Source: Afifella aestuarii (GTDB lineage: Bacteria; Pseudomonadota; Alphaproteobacteria; Rhizobiales; Afifellaceae). From it: a stretch of DNA of 64,000 nucleotides. Of the stretch, positions 26,035 through 34,919 are shown piece after piece. The stretch's first letter is position 1. Each line of letters opens with the position of its first letter. The notes under the pieces are model-generated. The model was given only the letters and a program-made list of their open reading frames with translations. It did no database searches and was not told where the DNA came from. The position numbers were made by a program, and so were the translations under genes. The stretch is from positions 496,001 to 560,000 of the forward strand of contig NZ_SAUF01000002.1 in the NCBI RefSeq assembly GCF_004023665.1. The letters are read 5' to 3'.

Positions 26035-27642
26035 ATGCCCGCATCCCCCGTCGAAGTCTCCAACGTCGCCGAATATACGGTCGCCGATCTCGCTTTCGCC
26101 CTGAAGCGCACGCTTGAGGAAAATTACGAGCATGTGCGCGTGCGCGGCGAGGTTTCCGGTTACCGTGGCCCGCACGGCTCGGGCCATTGCTATTTCACCC
26201 TCAAGGATCAAAGCGCCTCTCTCGACGTCGTCGTCTGGCGCACGACCTTCCAGCGGCTGAAGTTCAAGCCGGAGGAAGGCTTGGAGATGGTGGCGACCGG
26301 CAAGATCACCACCTATCCGCGCCGCTCCAATTACCAGCTCGTGGTGGAGAGCCTGGAGCCCGCCGGCGCCGGCGCGCTGATGGCGCTTCTGGAGGAGCGC
26401 AGGAAGGCGCTCGCCGCCGAGGGGCTGTTCGACGAGGCGAAGAAGCGGGCGCTCCCATATCTGCCGAAGGTGATCGGCGTCGTCACCTCGCCGACGGGCG
26501 CCGTGATCCGCGATATTCTGCACCGTCTGCGCGAGCGCTTTCCGCGCCACGTTCTGGTCTGGCCGGTGCGCGTTCAGGGCGAGGGCGCGGCCGAGGAAGT
26601 GGCGGCGGCCGTGCGCGGCTTCAACCGCATCGAAGACGGAGGTGCGGTTCCGCGGCCGGATCTGTTGATCGTCGCCCGCGGTGGCGGCTCGATCGAGGAT
26701 CTGTGGGCCTTCAACGAGGAAATTGCCGTGCGGGCGGTCGCCGAGAGCGGCATTCCGGTGATTTCCGCAGTCGGCCATGAGACAGACTGGACGCTCATCG
26801 ATCTCGCTTCCGACCGGCGCGCGCCGACGCCGACGGGTGCCGCCGAGATTGCCGTGCCCGTGCGTGCCGAACTCGTCGCCTGCGTCGCCGATTTCACAGC
26901 CCGCCAGGAAGGAGCCTGGCAGCGCCTCGCAGCTTCCCTCAGGCGCGATCTGACGGGCGCTGCCCGTGCCATGCCGTCGCTCAACGAGCTCCTCGCTCTG
27001 CCGCGCCACCGGCTCGACGAGACAGGCGGGCGTCTGCTGCGCGGGCTCGCCCAGCATCGCCGCTTCAAGGAGCAGGCTTATCTGCGTGTCGGTGCGCGCC
27101 TGACCGGCGACAGCCTGCGCGCCGATCTGCGCCGCCGGCGCGAACGGCTTGCCGATCTCGCGGGCCGTATGGAGCGCTCGGCGAGCGCCGTGCGCGCTTC
27201 GGCGCGGCGCGATCTCGTGCGTGCCGCGCGCCTCAGACCCGAAACGCTTCAGCGCATGCTGCGGGTGGAGCGTGAACGCCTCGCGGCGACCGCACGCCAC
27301 GCGGAGGTGTTTCGCCGGGCCGCAACGGCGCGTCAGGAGCGCTACGACAATGCCTGCCGGCTGCTCGAGACGCTCTCCTATAAATCCGTTCTCGGACGCG
27401 GCTATGCCGTCATCCATGAGGCTTCCGGTCAGACGGTGACGCGGGCCGACGCGATGCGGACCGGCATGTCCTACGAGGTGGAGTTCCAGGATGGACGCCG
27501 TCCGGTCGTCGCCGGCGAAGGTGGCACGCCGACGCCTGCGACGGGGAGCCCATCCGAGAGTCCGCCGAGTGAGAAGCCGGCGGCAGCGAAGAAACCGGCG
27601 AAGGCGAAGCCCGCTCCCAAGGCGCAGGGCAGCCTCTTTTAG
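26035..27642 (+). CDS. xseA: Exodeoxyribonuclease VII large subunit
   Basis: A 535-aa protein with an N-terminal OB fold (VSNVAEYTVADLAFALKRTLEE in outline, then VRGEVSGYRGPHGSGHCYFTLKD) and the catalytic domain signatures VITSPTGA-like VVTSPTGAVIRD, ARGGGSIEDLWAFN and SAVGHETDWTLID. A long coiled coil follows, and the end is a Pro/Ala/Lys-rich tail. With XseB it degrades single-stranded DNA to oligonucleotides. The small subunit is not in this window. Confidence 0.95.
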   Translation: MPASPVEVSNVAEYTVADLAFALKRTLEENYEHVRVRGEVSGYRGPHGSGHCYFTLKDQSASLDVVVWRTTFQRLKFKPEEGLEMVATGKITTYPRRSNYQLVVESLEPAGAGALMALLEERRKALAAEGLFDEAKKRALPYLPKVIGVVTSPTGAVIRDILHRLRERFPRHVLVWPVRVQGEGAAEEVAAAVRGFNRIEDGGAVPRPDLLIVARGGGSIEDLWAFNEEIAVRAVAESGIPVISAVGHETDWTLIDLASDRRAPTPTGAAEIAVPVRAELVACVADFTARQEGAWQRLAASLRRDLTGAARAMPSLNELLALPRHRLDETGGRLLRGLAQHRRFKEQAYLRVGARLTGDSLRADLRRRRERLADLAGRMERSASAVRASARRDLVRAARLRPETLQRMLRVERERLAATARHAEVFRRAATARQERYDNACRLLETLSYKSVLGRGYAVIHEASGQTVTRADAMRTGMSYEVEFQDGRRPVVAGEGGTPTPATGSPSESPPSEKPAAAKKPAKAKPAPKAQGSLF

Positions 27643-27749
27643 GCCGCGATATGGGGGGAGACAGGCCGCGTCGCCGGAACCGATCGGCCGCGGCGCCATT
27701 TTAGCCGTGAAACGAGCCGCAACGTCCCGCGGCGAACCTCCCGAGACCC

Positions 27750-28319
27750 ATGCGCTTCTTTCTCGTTCTTGTCGTCATCCTTCTCGCCGTCGCCGCCTAT
27801 TTCATGGTCGACATCCGCCAGACACAGGAAGGCCGGCTGCCTTCCGTGCAGGTCGAAGAAGGCCAGGCGCCAAAGTACGAGTTCAATCTCGGCGGTTTCG
27901 AACTCGTCTGGAAACAGGCGACGTTCTCTTATCCGACCATTCGTTTCCGCTCTCCGGAAGAGAAGGGGAGCATGCCGGCCTCAGAGCCGGATTCTGAGCC
28001 GGCCTCGGAGCCACAGGGCGAGGAGGAAGCGCCCGCACAATCTCCTGCAACCTCTGCTCCGGAGACGTCCCCGCAGATGAACGCGCCGTCCTCGACCGAG
28101 CCGGAGACCGCGCCTCCCGTGCCGGCTCCGTCTGAGACCGCGCCGGAGAATCCTGCGAACGGTTCGGTCGAGCCGCTGCCGGTTCCGGGTGATCTCGACA
28201 CGAGCCCCGATGCGCGCGGACCCCGCGACCGCCAGGGCGAACCCGAAAGCTCGGAGTCCGACCGGAATCCTGGCGAGCCGGAGCCCGCCGAAATCATCAA
28301 TCCCGACGTATCCCGGTAA
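27750..28319 (+). CDS. Membrane-anchored Pro/Glu-rich protein of unknown function
   Basis: A 189-aa protein. Residues 3-20 form one hydrophobic helix (FFLVLVVILLAVAAYFMV) that should anchor it in the inner membrane. A short conserved-looking part follows (YEFNLGGFELVWKQATFSYPTI), then a long low-complexity tail of Pro, Glu, Ser and Ala, likely unstructured in the periplasm. Downstream of xseA by about 105 nt and 11 nt before the convergent lutC. No family recognised. Confidence 0.62.
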   Translation: MRFFLVLVVILLAVAAYFMVDIRQTQEGRLPSVQVEEGQAPKYEFNLGGFELVWKQATFSYPTIRFRSPEEKGSMPASEPDSEPASEPQGEEEAPAQSPATSAPETSPQMNAPSSTEPETAPPVPAPSETAPENPANGSVEPLPVPGDLDTSPDARGPRDRQGEPESSESDRNPGEPEPAEIINPDVSR

Positions 28320-28330
28320 GACGGAGGCGC

Positions 28331-29008
28331 TCAGGCGTCTTCGACGATGAGGATGTGGAGGGCGCGCGGCCCGTGGGCGCCGAGAAGCAGGGTCTGTTCG
28401 ATATCGGCCGAGCGTGACGGTCCGGTGATGAGGTTGACCGTGCGCGGCAGAACGCCGTCGCCAGAGTGTTCCCGCAGGCGGTTCCACAAGGTTTCGTAGT
28501 CGCCGACGATGTCGGAGGCGCGCACCACGACGAGATGGTGATCCGGCAGGAAGTTGAGCGTCGTCGGATTGTCGGGCCCCGAGAGCAGGAAGAGCGTCCC
28601 GGTCTCCGCCGCCCCGCCGAAAGCGTGGCTGAGACCGACATGATCGCGCCCGTCGGAGGGCCCGTGTTTCACTTCAAGCTGCGGGACCTTGTCCCAGGGA
28701 AGATCGGCAAGACGCCGGTCGGCACCCATCCTGAGATCCGAGGGCAGGTTGCGGGCGCGCAGATATTCCGCAACCGTCTCTGGAAGATCGGAGGCCGAAG
28801 CGACCCGCTCCACCGTGGCGGAGACTTTTTCCGCCATCTTCGCAAAGAGATCGAGGCGCGCCTGCTGGTCGACATGGCCACGGGCCGGCACGGTGTTCGC
28901 AGGGTGCTGGCCGAGGCGCTGGGCGACGATCTCGCGGCGCGCTTCCGCCGACTTGCCGGAGGCAAGGCCGCGCCGGATCTTGCCGAGCACGGTTTCGCGC
29001 TGGCTCAT
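28331..29008 (-). CDS. lutC: LUD-domain lactate utilisation protein C
   Basis: A 225-aa LutC/YkgG-type protein (MSQRETVLGKIRRGL start). The LUD signatures include VSLSHAFGGAAETGTLFL-like GLSHAFGGAAETGT and GPSRSADIEQTLLLGAHGPRALHILIV in outline. In LutABC systems it works with two iron-sulfur proteins in oxidising L-lactate to pyruvate. It follows lutB by 19 nt and is the last gene of a three-gene minus-strand operon. Confidence 0.88.
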   Translation of the reverse strand: MSQRETVLGKIRRGLASGKSAEARREIVAQRLGQHPANTVPARGHVDQQARLDLFAKMAEKVSATVERVASASDLPETVAEYLRARNLPSDLRMGADRRLADLPWDKVPQLEVKHGPSDGRDHVGLSHAFGGAAETGTLFLLSGPDNPTTLNFLPDHHLVVVRASDIVGDYETLWNRLREHSGDGVLPRTVNLITGPSRSADIEQTLLLGAHGPRALHILIVEDA

Positions 29009-29027
29009 GATGTCTCTCCCGCCGCCG

Positions 29028-30446
29028 TCAAGAGCGGGCCTTCCACTGATCGATGAAGCTTTTTTTCGCCGGTGCCGGCATGTCGCGATGGCTTGTCCAG
29101 CCGCCGGCGAGCGGCAGCGACGAGAAGCGCCCGCGGCGGCGCCCGAAGGGGTGAAGCGCCTTGAGCCCGATGCGGGTGGCGAGCCGGTAGAGTTTCGGGC
29201 GTTTGGCGATAAAGGCCCAGATGCGCAGGCCGTTTCGTTCCGTCGCCGGCTTCAGATGCCGCTCATATTCGCGCTCGCGCCAATGCCGCATCAGTTTCGG
29301 CAAGGGAATCTGGACCGGGCAGACGCTCTCGCAGCGCCCGCAGAAGGTCGAGGCATTGGGCAGATTCGCCGTGTTTTCGAGCCCGAAGAGGCCGGGCGCC
29401 AGCACCGCGCCCATCGGGCCGACATAGGTAGCGCCATAAGCGTGGCCGCCGATCGCATGATAGATCGGGCAATGGTTCATGCAGGCGCCGCAGCGGATGC
29501 AGCGCAGCATCTCGCGGAACTCGTTGGCGAGCATTTCGGAGCGGCCATTGTCGAGGAGGATGACATGCGTCTCCTCCGGGCCGTCCTCGTCGCCCGGCCG
29601 CTTCCGGCCGGTGGAGAACGTCGTGTAGACGGAGAGTTCCTGACCCGTGGCGGAGCGCGCCAGAACGCGCAGCAGCGTCGAGACGTCTTCGAGCGTCGGC
29701 ACCACCTTCTCGATCGAGGCGAGCACGATATGCACCCGCGGCAGGATCTGAGTGAGGTCGCCATTGCCCTCATTGGTGACGATGATGGAGCTGCCCGTTT
29801 CCGCCACCAGGAAATTGGCCCCGGTGATGCCGACATCGGCCGCGAGGAACATGTCGCGCAAGGTGGCGCGCGCCTCCGAGAGCAGCGACACCGGATCGGC
29901 GAGATCGCGCTTCGGATCGAGATGCGTGTGCACGCGGCGGAAATCCGCTTCCACCTGGTCGCGGTTCACATGCACGGCGGGGGCGATGATGTGGGAAGGC
30001 GGCTCGCCGCGCAGCTGAATGATGTATTCGCCGAGATCGGTCTCGATCGGCTTGATCTCGCTCTTCTCCAGGAAGGCGTTGAGGCCGATCTCCTCGGAGA
30101 TCATCGACTTGCCCTTGGTGACGGTCTTGGCGCCGACCCTGCGGCAGATGGAAAGCACCGCCTCGCGGGCGTCTGCCGCGGTCTCCGCCCAATGCACCTC
30201 CGCCCCGGCCTGGCGCGCTTTGCCCTCAAACGCCTCCAGATAGAGGTCGAGATGCGCAAGCGTGTGGTCCTTGATGGCGCGCGCTTCATGGCGCAGCGCA
30301 TCGAATTCCGGCAGGGCGTCGACCGCCTTCTGGCGCTTCTGGATGAAGCCGCGTTCCACATGCCCGAGCGCGCGCTGCAGCTCGACATTGGCGAGCGCGT
30401 CGACGGCGTTTTCCTTGAACGCCTGGGAAAGAAAAGGTGCGCTCAT
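29028..30446 (-). CDS. lutB: Iron-sulfur LUD protein LutB/LldF of lactate oxidation
   Basis: A 472-aa protein starting MSAPFLSQAFKENA. The LUD domain (VTKGKSMISEEIGLN, then ITGANFLVAETGSSIIVTNEGN in parts) is followed by two 4Fe-4S sets: CIRCGACMNHCPIY and FCGRCESVCPVQIPLP. The ATG at 30446 overlaps the stop of lutA (ATGA); longer in-frame starts would run through lutA. It passes electrons during cytosolic L-lactate oxidation as the LutABC complex. The C-terminal ~100 residues are basic. Confidence 0.9.
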   Translation of the reverse strand: MSAPFLSQAFKENAVDALANVELQRALGHVERGFIQKRQKAVDALPEFDALRHEARAIKDHTLAHLDLYLEAFEGKARQAGAEVHWAETAADAREAVLSICRRVGAKTVTKGKSMISEEIGLNAFLEKSEIKPIETDLGEYIIQLRGEPPSHIIAPAVHVNRDQVEADFRRVHTHLDPKRDLADPVSLLSEARATLRDMFLAADVGITGANFLVAETGSSIIVTNEGNGDLTQILPRVHIVLASIEKVVPTLEDVSTLLRVLARSATGQELSVYTTFSTGRKRPGDEDGPEETHVILLDNGRSEMLANEFREMLRCIRCGACMNHCPIYHAIGGHAYGATYVGPMGAVLAPGLFGLENTANLPNASTFCGRCESVCPVQIPLPKLMRHWREREYERHLKPATERNGLRIWAFIAKRPKLYRLATRIGLKALHPFGRRRGRFSSLPLAGGWTSHRDMPAPAKKSFIDQWKARS

Positions 30447-31264
30447 TCCGCCTCGCCGATCGCCGGGCCGTCGGCCATGCCGGCGAGCACTTCGGCCACA
30501 TGGCGCGCATGCACATGCTTGCCCTCGCGCTGCAGCTTGCCGGCCATGTTCATGAGACAGCCGAGATCGCCGGCCACCAGCGTATCGGCCTCGGACCCCG
30601 CGATCGCGGCCGTCTTTTTCGTCACGATGGCGTTGGAGATCTCGGGATATTTGACGCAGAAGGTGCCGCCGAAGCCGCAGCACACATCGGCGTCCTTGAG
30701 TTCGGTGAAGGCGAGGCCGTCGACGGATTTCAACAGCTCACGCGGCTGGTCGCGCACATTGAGTTCGCGCAGGCCCGAGCAGGCGTCGTGATAGGTGACG
30801 TTGCCTGCGAATGCCGCCTCGACGTCGCGCAATCCCATGACGTCATAGAGGAAGGCGGTGAGCTCAAAAGTCTTGGCAGAAAGCGCGGTCGCGCGCCGCG
30901 CCCAATCGGCGTCGTCGAAGAGCTCGGGATAGTGGCGGGCGATCATCGCGGCGCAGGAGCCGGACGGAACGACGACGTAATCGTAATCCTCGAAGGTCGC
31001 GATGACCTGTTGGGCGATGGCTGCGGCATCGCCGCGGTCGCCGGAATTGTAGGCGGGCTGGCCGCAGCAGGTCTGGTTCTCCGGGACTTCAACGCGGCAG
31101 CCGGATGCCTCGATCAGCTTGATCGCGGCAAAGCCGACTTGCGGGCGGAAGAGATCGACGAGGCAGGTGGCGAATAGACCGACGCGCGGCTTCGAAGCTG
31201 TCGTATTTTCGGTGTTTTCTGGCGACAAGCGCTCAATCCTCTGCGGCCGAGCGTTATGCGTCAT
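30443..31264 (-). CDS. lutA: CCG-domain protein LutA/LldE of lactate oxidation
   Basis: A 273-aa protein with two cysteine-rich CCG domains: VGLFATCLVDLFRPQVG, then ENQTCCGQPAYNSGD, and later YHDACSGLR and DADVCCGFGGTFC. These bind iron-sulfur clusters or quinone-linked cofactors in LutA, GlpC and HdrB proteins. The start is uncertain: ATG at 31264 or GTG at 31330; the conserved part begins ~25 residues after the ATG. It leads the lutABC operon. Confidence 0.88.
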   Translation of the reverse strand: MTHNARPQRIERLSPENTENTTASKPRVGLFATCLVDLFRPQVGFAAIKLIEASGCRVEVPENQTCCGQPAYNSGDRGDAAAIAQQVIATFEDYDYVVVPSGSCAAMIARHYPELFDDADWARRATALSAKTFELTAFLYDVMGLRDVEAAFAGNVTYHDACSGLRELNVRDQPRELLKSVDGLAFTELKDADVCCGFGGTFCVKYPEISNAIVTKKTAAIAGSEADTLVAGDLGCLMNMAGKLQREGKHVHARHVAEVLAGMADGPAIGEAE

Positions 31265-31510
31265 GCCCTCGGCTGGCTCCGATGGCTCCAGGTCTGGCGG
31301 CAAGGGCCGGTCAGTCGGGAGCCCGAACACGCAACTTAGGTCCGCTGCTGCGGCGAGATCAACAACCTTGTGGCGCAGGCTTCTGGTGTCAGCATTACGA
31401 GCTCATGCCGAGGCAACGGGCTTTGCCGAAGTTCCTGCGCGCCAGCCGCTCAAACCGCCACGAAGAATGGCCGCGGCACGGAAATCTCCGCGAGCGAAAA
31501 ACGGACCTCG

Positions 31511-31542
31511 AAAAAAATCCCGCCGCCCTTTCGAGCGGCGGG
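31511..31542 (-). terminator. Intrinsic terminator after the cytochrome c gene
   Basis: On the minus strand: CCCGCCGC, 8-nt loop, GCGGCGGG, then TTTTTTT. It lies about 30 nt after the cytochrome stop. Confidence 0.88.
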
Positions 31543-31570
31543 TCGTCATGAAACAGGCGCTTGCGCCCGA

Positions 31571-32008
31571 TTAGCCGTTGGGCGGCGTGTACGTGCTGGC
31601 GTCCGGATCCGGCATACCATCCGTATCGAACGTCTTCAGATAGGCAACCACCGCGTCGATGTCTTCGGGCTTCTTGAGGCCGGCGAAGATCATCTTTGTC
31701 TTCGGCACATAAGCGCGCGGGTTCTTCAGGTACTCGTGCAGGGACTTTTCGGTCCAGACGAGGCCGTTCTCGCCGGCGCTCTTCATAGCGTCGGAATAAC
31801 GGAAGTCAGGCAACGAGCCAGCGACACGTCCGAACAGGTTGTTCTGCTCGGGACCGACGCGGTTTTTGGCGCCTTCACCAACCGAGTGGCAGGCGTGGCA
31901 CTGCTTGTAGACCTTCTCACCGGCCGCGACGAGGTCGTCCTGAGCATACGCACTGCCCGCGGCAAGGATGGCAGCAATGCCAAGGGCAGCAGCCGAAATC
32001 CTAATCAT
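31571..32008 (-). CDS. Periplasmic cytochrome c (class I, c2-like)
   Basis: A 145-aa protein with a signal peptide (cut near AYA-QDD, residue 22) and one haem site CHACH near residues 37-41. The sixth ligand is probably the Met in KTKMIFAGL near 98, typical of cytochrome c2/c550 proteins that shuttle electrons between bc1 and terminal oxidases. It sits between the lactate and glycolate oxidation operons but on its own, with its own terminator, and is divergent from glcD. Confidence 0.9.
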   Translation of the reverse strand: MIRISAAALGIAAILAAGSAYAQDDLVAAGEKVYKQCHACHSVGEGAKNRVGPEQNNLFGRVAGSLPDFRYSDAMKSAGENGLVWTEKSLHEYLKNPRAYVPKTKMIFAGLKKPEDIDAVVAYLKTFDTDGMPDPDASTYTPPNG

Positions 32009-32203
32009 TGGACACTCCTTGTTATGTCAAAGCTTGACTCATTCCAAGGTGGCGGAATGGAGCACAGGGCTTCGCGCCACACAAGGGGGAGGATTTTCTG
32101 GTTTGGCAATGCGACATCGCGCTATGGTTGCCTGAGATGAAACGCTGAACGATAATCGGCGGGCCTCGGAAGAAGGCCAAAGACAAAAGAGCAGGGAGGC
32201 TCA

Positions 32204-33697
32204 ATGAGTGTGGCGATGCCCGGCCCGAAGGCCGAAATTCTGGCGCGCCGTGAGGAAATCGCCAAGGCGCTTTCGGCCATCGTTCCGGGTGAGGGGGTCA
32301 TCACGGATCCTGATGGCATGCGGCCGTTTGAGACAGATGGTCTCACCGCCTATCGTCAGCTGCCGATGATTGTCGTCCTGCCGGAGACGGTGGAACAGGT
32401 GCAGCGCGTGCTGCGCTATTGTTACGACAATGAGATCCGCGTCGTGCCGCGCGGCTCGGGCACCTCGCTCTCCGGCGGCGCCCTGCCGCTGGCAGACGGC
32501 GTCCTTCTTGTCATGTCGAAGTTCAACAAGGTTCTCGACGTCGATTTCGATAACCGCGCGGCGATCGTGCAGCCGGGCGTCACCAATCTCGCCGTCACCC
32601 GGGCCGTGGAACATCGCGGGTTTTATTATGCCCCCGATCCTTCCTCGCAGATCGCCTGTTCCATCGGGGGCAATGTCGCGGAAAATTCCGGCGGCGTGCA
32701 TTGCTTGAAATACGGGCTCACCACGAACAACGTGCTCGGGCTGGAGATGGTGCTGATAACCGGCGAGGTCATTCGGCTCGGCGGCAAGCATCTCGACAGC
32801 GAAGGCTACGATTTCCTCGGCCTGATGACGGGCTCGGAAGGGCTTCTCGGTGTCGTCACGGAGGTGACGGTTCGAATTCTGCGCTTGCCGGAGACGGCGC
32901 GGGCGCTTCTCCTCGGCTTTCCGACGAACGAGGATGCGGGCCGCTGCGTCGGCGACATCATCGGCGCCGGGATCATTCCGGGCGGCATGGAGATGATGGA
33001 TAGCCTGGCGATCCAGGCTGCGGAAGATTTCGTCCATGCCGGCTATCCCCTCGATGTCGAGGCGCTCCTGATCGTCGAGCTCGACGGCCCGGGCGAGGAG
33101 GTGCACGAGTTGATCGAACGGGTCGAGGCGATCGCGCGCGACAACAATGCCGCCAATATCCGCGTCTCGCAGTCGGAAGAGGAGCGCGCCAATTTCTGGG
33201 CGGGACGCAAGGCGGCCTTTCCCGCCGTCGGCCGCATCTCGCCGGATTATTACTGCATGGACGGCACGATCCCGCGCAAAGCCCTGCCGAAGGTTCTGCA
33301 CCGCATGAAGGAGATGGAGACAGAATTCGGCCTGCGGGTCGCCAATGTCTTCCATGCCGGCGACGGCAATCTCCATCCGCTCATTCTCTATGACGCCAAC
33401 GATACCGATCAGCTGGAACGGGCCGAGGCGTTCGGCTCGGCGATCCTGAAGCTCTGCGTGGAGGTGGGCGGCGTTCTGACCGGCGAGCACGGCGTCGGCG
33501 TGGAAAAGCGCGACCTCATGGGCGAGATGTTCAGCGAGGACGATCTCGCCCAGCAGGAACGGGTGAAATGCGCCTTCGATGCCCGCCAGCTCCTCAATCC
33601 CGGCAAGGTGTTTCCGGAGCTGCACCAATGCGCCGAGCTCAGCCGCATGCATGTGCATAAGGGCCAGCTTCCTTTCCCCGACATTCCCCGCTTCTGA
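32204..33697 (+). CDS. glcD: Glycolate oxidase FAD-binding subunit GlcD
   Basis: A 497-aa FAD-linked oxidase. The FAD-binding part has VVPRGSGTSLSGGALP and NVAENSGGVHCLKYG; the C-terminal cap carries VFHAGDGNLHP and TGEHGVGVEKRD, which are signatures of the GlcD/D-lactate dehydrogenase family. With GlcE and GlcF it oxidises glycolate to glyoxylate (some homologues also take D-lactate) at the inner membrane. GGGAGG precedes the ATG. First gene of glcDEF. Confidence 0.94.
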   Translation: MSVAMPGPKAEILARREEIAKALSAIVPGEGVITDPDGMRPFETDGLTAYRQLPMIVVLPETVEQVQRVLRYCYDNEIRVVPRGSGTSLSGGALPLADGVLLVMSKFNKVLDVDFDNRAAIVQPGVTNLAVTRAVEHRGFYYAPDPSSQIACSIGGNVAENSGGVHCLKYGLTTNNVLGLEMVLITGEVIRLGGKHLDSEGYDFLGLMTGSEGLLGVVTEVTVRILRLPETARALLLGFPTNEDAGRCVGDIIGAGIIPGGMEMMDSLAIQAAEDFVHAGYPLDVEALLIVELDGPGEEVHELIERVEAIARDNNAANIRVSQSEEERANFWAGRKAAFPAVGRISPDYYCMDGTIPRKALPKVLHRMKEMETEFGLRVANVFHAGDGNLHPLILYDANDTDQLERAEAFGSAILKLCVEVGGVLTGEHGVGVEKRDLMGEMFSEDDLAQQERVKCAFDARQLLNPGKVFPELHQCAELSRMHVHKGQLPFPDIPRF

Positions 33698-33711
33698 GAT
33701 TTTCTCGCCCC

Positions 33712-34917
33712 ATGGCCGAAACGCTTCGCCCCGAGACTGCCGAATCCGTGCTCGATGTCGTCCGCTGGGCGGCCGCCGAACAGGTGCCGCTCGAAATCCT
33801 GGGACACGGGTCGAAGCGCGGCATCGGCCGCCCGGTTCAGGCGGAATACACGCTCAATCTCTCCGCTTTGTCCGGCGTCACCCTGTACGAGCCGGACGAG
33901 CTCGTCTTCTCCGCCAAAGCCGGCACGCCGCTTGCCGAGATCGAAAAGCTCCTGGCGGATGCCAATCAGGAACTCGCCTTCGAGCCGATGGATTACGGCC
34001 CGATTTTCGGGCAGGAGCCTGGGACGGGAACGCTGGGCGGTGTGCTCGCGGCCAATCTCGCCGGTCCGCGCCGCATCAAGGCGGGCGCCGCGCGCGACCA
34101 TATTCTCGGGCTGTCGGCCGTCTCGGGCCGCGGTGAGGCCTTCAAGGCTGGCGGGCGCGTGGTCAAGAACGTGACGGGCTATGATCTTTCCAAGGGGCTT
34201 GCCGGCTCCTGGGGGACGCTCGCGCTCGTCACCGATCTCACTTTCAAAGTGCTGCCGCGGCCGGAGCGCATCGCCACCGTGCTCGTCCTCGGCCTCTCAG
34301 ATGAGGCGGCCTGCGCGGCGATGGCCGAAGCCATGGGCTCTTCGCACGAAGTCTCGGGCGCGGCGCATCTGCCGAAAGGGATGGCGCAGGCCTGTGGTCT
34401 TAGCGTCGAAAGCTCCGTGACCGCGCTCAGGCTGGAAGGCTTTCCCTCATCCGTCTCTTATCGCAGCGAGGCGCTCAACGGCATGATGCACGACCGCGGC
34501 GCGGTGGAGATCCTCGACGTGCCGCAATCGGAAAACTTCTGGCGCGCCGTCCGCGACTGCCTGCCTTTTGCCGGCCGCAGCGATCCGCTCTGGCGCGTCA
34601 GCATTGCGCCGCGCGCCGGTGCGGCGCTGATGGCGAGGCTCGCGAACGAGCCGCTCAATTTCTTTTTCGATTGGGCCGGCGGCCGCGTCTGGATCGAGGT
34701 TGCGAGCGGCGCGGAAGATGCCGCCGAAGGCGCCATCCGGCGGGCGATCAGGGCGGTTGGCGGCGGCCACGCGACGCTGATCCGAGGCTCTGCGGCCTTG
34801 CGCACCGGCATCTCGCCCTTCGAACCGCAGCCGGCCCCGCTCGCCGCTTTGTCGCGGCGATTGAAAGAGAATTTCGATCCGCAGGGGATATTGAATCCCG
34901 GCCGGATGGGGAGCTGA
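33712..34917 (+). CDS. glcE: Glycolate oxidase FAD-binding subunit GlcE
   Basis: A 401-aa shortened relative of GlcD. It keeps the FAD-binding signature (LGHGSKRGIGRPVQ, then GTLGGVLAANLAGPRRIKAGAARD in outline) but has a smaller C-terminal part ending LKENFDPQGILNPGRMG. It starts 14 nt after glcD and ends 2 nt before glcF, so the three subunits are made together. Confidence 0.92.
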   Translation: MAETLRPETAESVLDVVRWAAAEQVPLEILGHGSKRGIGRPVQAEYTLNLSALSGVTLYEPDELVFSAKAGTPLAEIEKLLADANQELAFEPMDYGPIFGQEPGTGTLGGVLAANLAGPRRIKAGAARDHILGLSAVSGRGEAFKAGGRVVKNVTGYDLSKGLAGSWGTLALVTDLTFKVLPRPERIATVLVLGLSDEAACAAMAEAMGSSHEVSGAAHLPKGMAQACGLSVESSVTALRLEGFPSSVSYRSEALNGMMHDRGAVEILDVPQSENFWRAVRDCLPFAGRSDPLWRVSIAPRAGAALMARLANEPLNFFFDWAGGRVWIEVASGAEDAAEGAIRRAIRAVGGGHATLIRGSAALRTGISPFEPQPAPLAALSRRLKENFDPQGILNPGRMGS

Positions 34918-34919
34918 TC

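Noticed and set aside
25762..27699. A 645-codon open frame on the minus strand
   Set aside because: It is antisense to xseA, which has clear exonuclease VII motifs. The product is Arg/Ala/His-rich, as expected from a frame opposite a GC-rich gene.
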